Part shown: positions 38,901 to 50,900 of the stretch, one piece after another | Layout of the letters: the number at the start of each line of letters is the position of its first letter | Numbering within the stretch: position 1 is the first letter of the stretch | From: Agapetus fuscipes | Lineage: Eukaryota; Arthropoda; Insecta; Trichoptera; Glossosomatidae | Reading direction: 5' to 3' | Assembly (NCBI GenBank): GCA_951799405.1 | Contig: OX637356.1 | Span: 9,075,229-9,139,228, forward strand | Length of the DNA stretch: 64,000 nucleotides | Translations under genes and position numbers: made by a program | Notes under the pieces: model-generated | Database searches by the model: none | Told to the model about the DNA's origin: nothing | What the model saw: only the letters and a program-made list of their open reading frames with translations

Positions 38901-41900
38901 CGGAAGGGGAAGGCCTAGGAAAGAATGGTTAGACCAAATAGGTGAGATTGCGAAAGAATGGAACCTGCAGAGTGAAAATAAGAGAAGAGTATGTATGAAA
39001 AAGGTGATGAATATTGAGGAAATGAAAGTGGTTTGTAAGGACAGAAAAAAGTGGAGGCGCATCTGCGGAGGTACCGGCCACCCCTAGTGGAACGGCGGCA
39101 GGATACAGTAACAGTAACAGCTTAAGTGTTATAACAAAATTACAATTTAAGGTGATACTTTCAGAATATGAATTATAGGTAATTGAAAAAAGTGCCATCT
39201 GTGTGACAGGAGCAGAAACTTTTTATAATTTGGATACACTGTCGATGAATCTTAATGTTCTGTCTTCCGAGTATGTACATCTGTTCCTCTTATTCTCTCT
39301 GTACACACCCTCAGTTGTCTGATAGACGAGCTGGCTGCCAGCGGGTGAGTCCACTTACACCACAAAAACCCACAGCGCTTCTTCTTCTTTTTATTCCTCT
39401 CCTACGACCACACGTCTATTTTCCCATTACACTTTCATCGCACCTTTTTGTATTACTGTAAATATTACAAATTAATTAAAATATACATTTTTTCGCTTCA
39501 TCATTTCCAACATTCTTATGGAGAAAAGTAGTTTTTTTCACTATTATTATTTATTAATTAAATAAGTCTGTGTTTTTTTATTGAATCATACAGAGTCTAA
39601 GAGAAACCAGAGTTTTTTTTAAATGAGATTAATGTATGGAAACACATGGAAGAATATCATTGTATCTCATTTTAAAAGAAAAACCTAAATTTTGTCCTTT
39701 GGTTCCATATGACTCATATTAAAACTCTTCTGCTTTATTTGAAAACCTTTTTATGATTTTTCATTATTTCATTATCGTTGCATTAAAAAATGATGTTGCA
39801 TGAGTGTTTCCCATGTTTTGAACATTCTTTATTTCAGCTCAAAATTTGTTAAAAAATTTATCTACAAATTTGCCTGACATTTATATTTTGATTTGGTAGG
39901 TCATGCATGGCAATTATTTTTAAGGTAGCACTGTAAGTGTATACATGTATTGGAGATCTTTGATGAAAACTCCATAAAATATCTGGGCAATGTTATAATG
40001 TGAATAATAGACCAAAAAGCTAAAGGAATTGAAATCCCTAGGGGTTTGTTATCTTTGCTCTAATTGGCTGAAAAATCCCATAAATCCCATTTGCCATTTA
40101 AGCATTAAAAGCCATTTGAATTTTTAATTCAGATTCTTTTTGACAGATGGGCTAATTCAAATGAAGTTAGAACAACGACCCAAAATCCAAATTTCTCTCT
40201 TGGATGGCATCACATATGACTAGGATCCTTGGGAACTCGGAAAAAAAACTTTCCGTTGCAACCCGACTGTGGAATACCATTTTTTTTTTGGTGACTGAAT
40301 TTTTCTTGTTACCTGACTCCATTGGAAAGATGATTTTTTTTATAGATGGCAACTTGTTTTATATGATTTTCCATGCAGGTATATTGGAGAGATTCGACCC
40401 GAGCGCCGCAAGCCTCTAGAGCTTCAATACAGTCACCCACCGGCCACACAAAATCCCATCATCACAGTTACAGAGCACACTCCCATACCGTCTCCTGACT
40501 ACATCAAAACCAGACAAGTAAGTGATCTTCCGTCATACTAATTTCTGTATAATATTATTGTTGAAAGAGGGAAAGCAGTGATGTATCCAGCACAATAGCA
40601 AACTGTACTATTCTGGAGAGTTGCTTTTCGGAATCTGTTGCTGGTCGACCTGGAGCTTCCACATATTTCTCCCATGTCTGCAATGGGCTTCAGAAAAAAT
40701 GCATGAAAACAAATCACTCGCTTTGAGTGCTGTTAATTTATTTTTCTATTTACGCGATTGAGAGGAGCTTATGTAATTCTTTATATTCAGGGTAAAGAGC
40801 TTAATCTCATTTTTGTGAAATAAAGAAATAAAATCTATGTAACACTTTGGTTTTACGTTTGCTTACATTGTAATCCGTAGTCCAGAACGGTCCGTAGTCC
40901 AGTGGCAACACTTCGGACTCGTAAATGGAAGGTTGTGGGTTCAAATCCCAGCGGATCACAAAAAATATACCATTTATATTTTCAAATATGCTCTTTGCTG
41001 GGTTGAAAAATTCATAAAACCTTTACCAAAGACCGGTCACTAAAGGTCCATCCAGCTTTACAGCAACTGAGTCTTGCTTGAGTATTGGCGCTTGGTAGCG
41101 ACAACCAAACTCGTAAACACCTCTGCGGCACTACAACAAGTATCATAGACCCCTAGAGTCTCTGAAATCTAGGGAGTCTCCCGCACAGGATTTCTTACAA
41201 AAAAACATACTTGCATTATTTTTTGTAACATATTAATTAAGTGAATCATTTTAGGATTTTTATTTAGGATATAATAATATGCTGTCAATAAAATTGATTT
41301 TTAAACAAAACTGTTGGTAAATATTATTCTTCAGTAAAATATACTTCTTGTTGTTGGATGATAGGAGATTTTATTAGCACAACAATTTACATTACATCAC
41401 AATAATATAGCAAGGAAACAAGAGTACCGGAAGTCACTTCTAAACATAGACAATAATGACAGATCAGTAGGTATGTATTAAAATTTAATTAATCATTGTA
41501 GGTAGGTATATATCTTTAGGTATTTCAACAAAAACTGATTGAACTAAGAACTGAGCAAATAATGTTATTTTTCCAGGGTTCAATAGAGTCTCAGCTGGAC
41601 TCAGTCAGCATGCAGGGACCACACATAACTCCCGAGAGAAAGCCGAGCCTCACCCGTTCACAGACTGACTCAAACATTACGTACGTGACTGACGAGATTC
41701 AAGAGGCCCCGGGATCCGTCTGCTTCATCACCAAAGATGGAGACATTGATTTCCTGGTTGTTTTGAAGGCAAATGTCTTATTTTGTTTTGTTTATGCTTA
41801 ATTTTAGTATAAGTAGACCATTATAAAACAAAAAAAACTTTTCTTTATACATGCTTTATGTGAAAAAAATATGACCTTGTAAGTAAAAAGATGATAATAT

Positions 41901-44900
41901 TAGGATGATTTATTTGATGAGAATCTACATAAATAAATTATTTATTTAATGAGCCCTATTTTTGTGTGAATCGCATCTCAAGAGCACTTTTTGAGCTTGG
42001 CTGTCACTATAGAAAATACTTTAAATCAAGCAAGACCCGGTTGTAAGCCATGATGGGCTTTTGGTGATCGGTCGTTTATTATGGTAGTACATGCATTGTA
42101 CAACCCAGCAAAGCGAATAAATTGGAAAATAAAATTATATTTTATTGTGCTCCACTAGAAACCAAACCCACAACCTAGTGATTGATTATGTCCTACGATT
42201 ATTAAGTCCACAGTTAAAGCCACTAGACATGAAACGATCTTTATTCTGTATGTGAGCAATTTTTTTTAAATGTGAAATATTTTTGTTTTATATTTTCCAG
42301 GCAGTACATTTTGCAGCGATGCGCGACAACCTTTGTTGGACTGTTCGCGTCATTGAAGTGATGCTGAACCTTGTGGAAGTGTTGCTGGACATTGGGATAT
42401 TGAGAATCGGCAAATGCCACTCCAAGAGCCACGCTGATACTCCATGTGGAGAAAGCAGTCTGCCCGGCGACACATTCTGTAGAACTGAAAACAAGGTTAC
42501 TCTTTAATTTGATTATTGCTCATTTATGCTTTATGGTAATTTCCAAAATTATAGATGTTTTGTCTTAACTTTTCTGCTGTTAATGATTATTAAACTACTT
42601 GAAATGTGGAAAAATGTGGATGGCTGACAACAGCCCATATTGGAAATGTGAGTAGTAAATATTTCTTGTACTTCCAATGTCGCTACAGCCCATATATCTC
42701 CTTGGCTTCCTCTAACATTCCCCTGCAGTTCTTCAGTGGCTGACTTCAACCTTGTCCCCTGGAGAAGCTGCGCTGCATCCCCTCTCACTCCGTCCTCCCA
42801 CCTCAGTCTGGGTCTTTCCACTGTTCTCTTTCCACCTGGGTGCTTAGTCATAATTATTTAAGGGATTTAAATGTCCGGCATTCTTTGTTTATGCCGCAGA
42901 TGTACTTCGGTCATGTTTTGAGAAATAGAAAAATACCACCTTCACAATCTTCATCATACAGGGTAAGATTGAGGGGAGAATAACTTAGGGACGCCGTGTA
43001 GTACAAATGCTTTTATTTTACGCATCTTACGAAATTACAACTATTTAATACATTAAGTTACATCAACATCGTGGCTTAAAATCCTACGACAATGGTTCAA
43101 CAAAAGCACAATGTCCCTGTTTCGAACCACAGCATCCTAAGTCATGATGATCGCCGATCTTTGATAGAAGTGGGGCCAAAAGAAGAAGTCCATCTCAGCT
43201 TGAGGAGTCTCAGATGGATTAAATATGAGACCCTTGCAAATATGGTAAGCCTTCTTAAATGTTTGGAGGGAACTTACAGGCATCAGGTAAACGAATGTCA
43301 TGAAAATGCAATCATAGACAACTTCATATTTTTTCATCAGTTGAAGAGAAAGATTACAATATTAGTGTGTTGGCAACTTTTGCATGATTCTTATGTTTCT
43401 TTTCAGAGCAAGGACTCTTGCTGCACCGGCCAGAGTCAGGATTCTCCGACAACGGACAAATCTGAGAACAGGCGGGACAGCAGCAAACCATCCGAGTCCA
43501 CAACCTGCCCTCACTATTTGGTGCTGAACATCATCATGAAGTAACCAAAAACATTCTCTGCATTTCATTATGACAAGTTTTTAAGTTTGCATTCATTGAC
43601 TATGATCATATTTTTTCAGCTATAGCCTATAGGTCTAATCTAATCTAAGCTGCAAGGATATATACCATTAAAGATTTATATTAAATGCATTCCCACAAGC
43701 AGACATGTATAATTTGCTGCTTAATTTTAAATTTGCAATGTATTGATCTGCTTCACAAGGTGACTGAATTTGTTTTCACTGTTTGTTTTACTTCTTAACT
43801 ACAGGGCATATGCATAGATGTCATGAACAGACACGCACTCGGTGCAGCTGGCATTTATGGATGTCGATCAATATTTTAAGATACCTGCCATATTCCATTG
43901 TACAATGGAAGATTTATCAGCTAATAAAGGTAGGAAACCACTTTATGAAAAAAGATAAGAAATCAAAAGAAATGTGGTACTAGTGAGTAGTGGTATATTC
44001 TAAATGGTAAGAAAAATTTGTACTGAAAGGAGATACAAAGCGAATAAATTTCATTTTGGTTACAGTACGAGTATAATTAAAATAATTAATAATTAATAAG
44101 CTTTCCATCTCGCCTCTATCCCGCCCAAATAACCTCACATTTTGTTCCTACACTACAACCACAACTCCATGAGCTTAGAGCTATTTTTTTACGCAAATAC
44201 GTCGACCACCTATTTCTGTCCTTAAATATCTCTTTCATTTCTTTAATATTCATCATTCATAATCTTTTATTATTATCACTCTGCAGGTTCCATTCTTTCG
44301 CAATCTCACCTATTTGGTCTTACAATTCTAAAATGCGGCTTTCATCCCCAGGGTCATTCAGCAGCTGGGCTGCAGCCAGGGTTGCGGCGCAGCAGCAAGA
44401 GGCCCCCCTGCCGAGTCCCTGCGCGTCCAGGCGCGCTGCCTGCTGGGCCGCGCCCGCCGCGCTGCCCCGCAAGCCGCTCACCAGCTGCTCGCGGCCGCCG
44501 CTGCTCACCGCCCCCTGCCCCGCCTTGTGCCCTTCCTGCACGCCTACCTGGCCTTCTGCGTGGACCCTAGTACGCTACTCTCACCGCTTAGTAAGTTAGA
44601 GATAATAGCGGTCTAGATAACGCATGCGCGCCACTTTTTTTTTAAAGCCTTCTTTGTGAATTTTTTTTTTGTTAACATTGAAACACTTTTTTATTTGTCC
44701 TATTATTGCAAAGGTTATAAACATTTTCGGTCCTCAGATCAAGAGGTAGGAAACTTCAAAAACAAAACAAATATACCTTTTTCGTGTCTAATTTGGCATT
44801 CCTGTAAAAACTGTGAAAATATCTCTGAGCACTTACCACCACAAGATAACCAAATTCAATGTATGTATGTATGTATGTATAAGGAAAAACTTTCTATAAG

Positions 44901-47900
44901 TACCTACAGATGTAAGAACAAAAAATGACAACATTGTTTGCAAGATAGTTAGTTCACAAATAAAGAAGGCTTTTCAAAAAATATGTAAAACCTACTGGTT
45001 CGCATTGAATGATAACCATATTATGTACCTACTTGAAAGCATGTATAAAATAATCACTTAAAAAATAATGTTGTTTGCACTTGGTGTTCAATATAGGTAT
45101 GTACTGACATGACTTTATCTCCACTAAGAAGATGATTGTTTTTTAAATAATATTTATTAGTCTGTACTTTTACTTCAAAGTGTTCATGGATGGTAAGTAC
45201 GAGTATATTATGTACTTTTTCTAAGGCTAGAAAAATAAACTTCCTGTCGTTAAATAAAGTTTCAAATATTAACTCTCATGCCGTGAATGACAAATTCTTT
45301 TGGGTTAGATCATGCTCTATTTGCAGATTTTGCTGGCGATTCCATTAGCAGAAAGCATTGTCAAGCCTGGTTATCAAAACGATGCAGTGGCTTTCGCGCC
45401 CACTTACTATTGATAACTGGTTGAGAGTATGATGTGCTGTCCTTATCTCCATCGGATTCCATCATCAGGTGAGTATTGTAGGGGATGGTTGCGGATGCTC
45501 AGGTACAAGCGTGAGCATATGATAATCAGCCTGGATAATGTTGTGCGCTCTTGGAAGTGAAACTTCGACAAATAAAAAAGCTGCCAATAGAACATGGTCT
45601 AACTATTATTTATCAGTATTTCTTTTATTGTGATGATTGTAGCATGTTCATTGAATTTACTGCCGTTATTTGAATGATTGTTTACACTATCTGATTGTAT
45701 CTCAATTGTAAAGGATTTTTACCTTGCTGTAGGGTTATCTGAAAAATCTAATAAAAGTACGCGCCATGCCTGCAGAATCCTTGTAAATTTTTCTTACAGA
45801 AGCAGTCAACTTTATTGAGAGAAATTAGAAACGGGAACTTAATCACAAAATCACACTTCACGGAGAATATATCACAAACAATGCTATAATAATAATAATA
45901 ATAATAATAATATGTGTTTATTCCAGCTTAGTCATGTGGAGGGTGCAATACATGACCAGCCATAAAAAAATAATACATCAATAGAAAAAGTACATAGAAA
46001 ATTACAAAAATGTAGAAACATGAAAATATGTGATGAAATATATGAGAAAAAAGAGCAAACAAAATATATGGTTAAACAGTGAAAGAAAAGAGAAATACAA
46101 GGTCATTGTACATTAGAATATCAGGAACATATTAAACAGGGAAAAAAGGCTACGTAAGCTTCAAGTTCCTTGCCCAATGACGTCATATGCTCAACTCCCA
46201 TTTCAGGCCTCTGATTGCTACGATCAGATAGTTTTCTATAAATTAATTAAAAGCATTCCATGGTTGCATACGATACCGGCACCTATCGTATGTTTAGAAT
46301 TGTTGAAAAATGTTGTGAGATCTAATGGCATTATTTGTGAATACCTGGTGCTAGAATGACACTTAGCACTGCTTATAATGGAGCCCCCACAAAGGACACT
46401 AACAAAAATTTGTGAAATAACAAGTATGCACCGTAGAAATGGCTCATTTGAGAAGTATGACAGGAAAAACACTGAAAGATAGAGTGAGAAACAAATGGGT
46501 TCTGAATGAATGCGGAGTAAAAGAAAGCGTGAAAGTGAAAGTTCAAAGAAGTGTGACTGACAAAAAGAGTGTATAAAGGGAATCTAATAGGTAAGCGTGG
46601 AAGGGGAAGACCTAGGAAACAATGGATTGATCAGATAAATGAGATTGCGAATGAATGGAATTTACAGAGTGGAAACAAGAGAAGAGCGTGCATGAAAAGT
46701 GGGATGAAATTAGATGAGATGAAAGAAGTATGCAAGGACAGAGTCAAGTGGAGGCACTTGTGTGGAGGTACCGGCCACCCCTAGAGGAATGGCGGCAGGA
46801 TACAAGACAAGACAAGACTAAGCGGTCCACGGTCTCACCGAGCCAAGTCTTTATTTTTTAAAAGACCCAAACTCAGGCTCACCGCACAGAATCAAGATGA
46901 GATGGGAGTCATAGGACTTACAATCTGTCTCTGGTTGGTTAAGGATCCTTTCGTCATAACAGAGCCTATTAATTGAGCGTAAATGGTAACACAAACTTCC
47001 ACACACTTTCTACTGGCCATGATATGTATGCATAAACTAGAATAAAGTTTTAAACTCTCACTAACACTTTCATGGTTGGTATTCTCGCCTTGAAAAATCC
47101 TTCTACTCGTGAAGGCGAAACGTCAGCACATAAAAAAGCTGCATGTAGACCATAGTCTAACTCGAAAAACAAGACAAGACAACTCATTATAGACTAGAAT
47201 GTTGCACACTTGGTGTACAGATTATTCCATGGCGTTTCTTTTAGATCAAAAGCGGAGTAACTCCAAGTCTCCGGATGTCTCCCACGGAGGCTACGCCACC
47301 AACTTTGGCGCGGGCCTGGGCTCCGCGGGGGGCCACAGCGCTGAGGGACAGGTGGTGGAATGCATGTTCAAGATCCTGGTCACACGGCTGGTCAACGAGA
47401 GCAAGGAACTCAAGATACAGGATGATATTGTAAGCAAAAAAAACTATTCAAAACACTACCTTCTATTTCGATACCTTTAAGCTAAAACAGAATAAGTGTC
47501 ATATTAAGCTAACATAAGTTTCTCAAATAAATGCACCTTTTTCCTATTTTTTACAAGATAAGACACTAAAGAAGTGTGACAATCCTGTATTTTAGAAGTT
47601 TTTTTATGAGCACTTCCTTATAATTAGTTCACTTAAGAAGTTACACCCAGTAAAATGTTTTATCCACGATTTCTAAAATCAGTGAATCAGTTTTTTTTTA
47701 ATATTCAGATTTACCTGTAAGGGGGCGATTTATACTTTGATTATTTCTTAATTTTTAGTCTTATTGATAATATTTTAAGTATTTTTTGTTCCTTGACGAA
47801 TAGGTTCTCATGAGGTTGGTATTGGTAAATATTGGTTTGCTTTTGCTAATGCAGGTTCTATCTAGTTTGACATCAGCTACTATGCGACACAGCATAAAAT

Positions 47901-50900
47901 TAATTTAGATGACAGGTAAAGGGGGACGCTGTCATGATTTTTCGGCCTTTGAACTCCTAAAATCAATAGGTTTTATTTTGTTTTTCTTCCAACACAATAC
48001 CTCTTGAATTTTAACAATTCAGCTAATATAACATTGAACTATCAGAAGTGACATTATACAAGATCGTGACGTTTTTTCTGATTTTCACCACATTCAGTTC
48101 AAGAAGTGTCGACATGACATGGCATTGTATCTAACTAGAGAGAAAGTGAGGTTAGAAAGCTTTTGGTACCAACCCGTCAAAATTGATATCAATGTAATTT
48201 AGAATTATAACATTTATACATACAAGACTGATTGTGTGATTGTTTCAGGTTCTATACAGAGACATCCGCCAGCTCATGACCTATGTGAAGGAAGCTCATG
48301 GAGGAGTGTTCCGAGTGGTAGCACTAAGTGGTCTTCTAGATTCCGCAGATAGGCCAAACAAACCTGACACCAACATGCAGACTACAAGAGTTATAAGGTT
48401 ATAAATCTATTTTGAAACCCTACAGTTAAAGTATTATTACAAGAAAAATACAATGTTACTGATACCATTTTAGTTAATCTATCTTGCCTCTTTATTGTGT
48501 TTAAATAAAAAAGTTTGGCCTTGAATATGAAAAGAAATGTCAGCATTATACAATTGCAGTCAGTAGAATCCATTTTGTTTTACATGACAGATAAGTAAAT
48601 TCCCAATTCAAATTTTAGAGTTGCCATTATTCAATCTGAATTTGTGTAGTGTAGGAAAATTGTTGCTAGGTTTGATAAAATGACAGGAATTAATAAATAT
48701 TTAGTCTAAGGCGCTTTGCAATTTTTTATACTTTTTTTATACTTTTAGGAATAAATCTTTTGAAGGAGAGTAAAGATAATAATATGTGCTGTCTTTCAAA
48801 CAATGTATTGCCTTTACTTTTTAACAAAATCCATGTTTATATTTTTCTTAGGCATATTCATCATTCAGATATTGAAGAACGAGAGTCGGACACTGGAATC
48901 GAAGTTGGATACGTCGATGATAAAAGGAAATTCTTTTCTAAGAAGAGAAGCACTTCTTCAACAGGAGCAGTAAGTTTTAAATTGATAAACCTTTTCTTCT
49001 GGCCCTTTCTGCTTATTCAGATGATCTTAAATAAAAACCTTTTGAATTCCTCGTTTCCCGATTTGATGATGCTGTTATCCAAATTGAATCTTATGCTACA
49101 CCTCAACTCCTGTCACCTGCAGCTGACTTCTGAATTGCCATCTGAAGGAGTTGAATGGTATCAATCTTCCCTCTATCTTACCACCGCAACCTAGGCTTTC
49201 TTAACGGTCTCTTTCCATTTGGGTATACATTCATAAGTGTGTAGAATTACCATGTGTAGAAAATTTCGTAGTATCAGAAAGTTGCATTTTCAAATCATGT
49301 TGCAGTCACGCTAGTAGAAAGAAATGAAATAAAAATGTGTAATATATGAATGTTTCATAATATAATTTACACGAGAAGATTTCTGACAGATTGTTTAGGT
49401 ATTGGCTCTCCAAAGCCTTTTAATGGGCATCAAAACATCCCTTGACTATGTGGCATCACCCATAGTATTTATTATTATTACGACATCGTGAAATGTATGT
49501 AGTTGACAGGTTTGCCAATCACTTTATAGGACTTAACAGAACATATTATCACTTTAGTGTTAAGCTATGTACCTGCATAAAATTGTATTGAGGTTATGAC
49601 TCGACCAGTGACATCATATTTCTTCCCCTCATTTGAAAAGTTCATTAATTTGAGTGCTGTGATGTTACAGTGTTGTTATCATAATAATATAATTTCCCCA
49701 AATTAATTCCTGACACAAACAAAATTCATTACTTTTATTCAGAGTCTCCTGGAGACAGACATGTGTGACGACAGCAGCAAGGCCAGCCAAAGTCCGCTGG
49801 GGAACCTAAGGAAGAAGCATCACCCGCACGCCCTCACCCCCCGGCAGTCGGAGAGGGCGCTGTGCACCATGGGAGAGTCCACCACCTCCAACAAGTCCAC
49901 CTCGTCCAAGACCAAGAAGTTCGGAGGTATCGGTAAGAAGATACTGTAGGGGCATCTGTCATCTCATTTATTCATATCTAAGACTTCATCCTCTCCTTTT
50001 TTCATTGCCACTTTTATTAAAAATTTGAAATCTTCACCTCTATTTTTAAAATACTGCAGCAGTTCTAAAGAGTATTTTTGATGCTTTTGTTATATCATTC
50101 TCATAGGTTCTTCAAGTTTGTCCATCGTAATCATTCATATCATTTTTTGATTGTGTCAACTCTATACTGACCAAAATATTTTTCTCTGTATTTCTCTGTT
50201 AAATTTGTGCATGTTTTTCTATCAAAGCTGAATTTGAGGGTGTAATAATTATTAATAAGTAAGGTTATGTGACTTTCATCGAAAAAATCTTCCTGCACGG
50301 TTCTTTTAATTCAGTATTTTTCATTCAATATAAAGTCAGTAAGCTAATCTGAAGCACCAGTACCCTGAGTATAAAACATATCATAAAGCTAACCTCAATT
50401 GCGTTTATTTAAAATGTATGGAATATAGGATGGCACTCCTAGAGAGTGATTTTGTTTTCATACATTTTTTAGATTTACACATTTGAGGTGAGCTTACGAA
50501 ATGTTTTACACTCGGGTTACAGGAAAATATTACGCAACTTCAAAACTTTTTTCCCAAACGGAAAGGATCAATGTATCAAACTTATGGAAACTGAACATCC
50601 TGCTTACACCTTAATTCATTAATCTTCCAGTGAAGTGGTTCCGCAAGCCGTACGGCTCCAGTTCCTCTTCCTACGGAGACTCTGATTCCCCCCCAGGGGA
50701 GGCGCCTCCTCATTTGATCCGCCAGGCCTCCATGATGCCAGCCTTCGGAGTAGGCGTTAGGCCACGACCCAGCGTGGTCGCCACATCCTCTGCCAGTTCC
50801 AGGGCCGGCAAGACCCTGCGCAGCGCCAGGAGACGCGTGGAAGACCGACTCGGGAAACTGGGAAGATTGGGGATAGGAAAGATTGGAAAGAAGAGAGATG

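Noticed and set aside
38386..39062. Minus-strand frames of 118-149 codons
   Set aside because: Antisense shadows of the LINE reverse transcriptase frame.
43092..43400. Upstream extension of exon 15 as a long frame
   Set aside because: A good acceptor (TTTTCAG at 43406) and phase match with exon 14 place the exon start at 43407; the upstream part has no UNC80 similarity.
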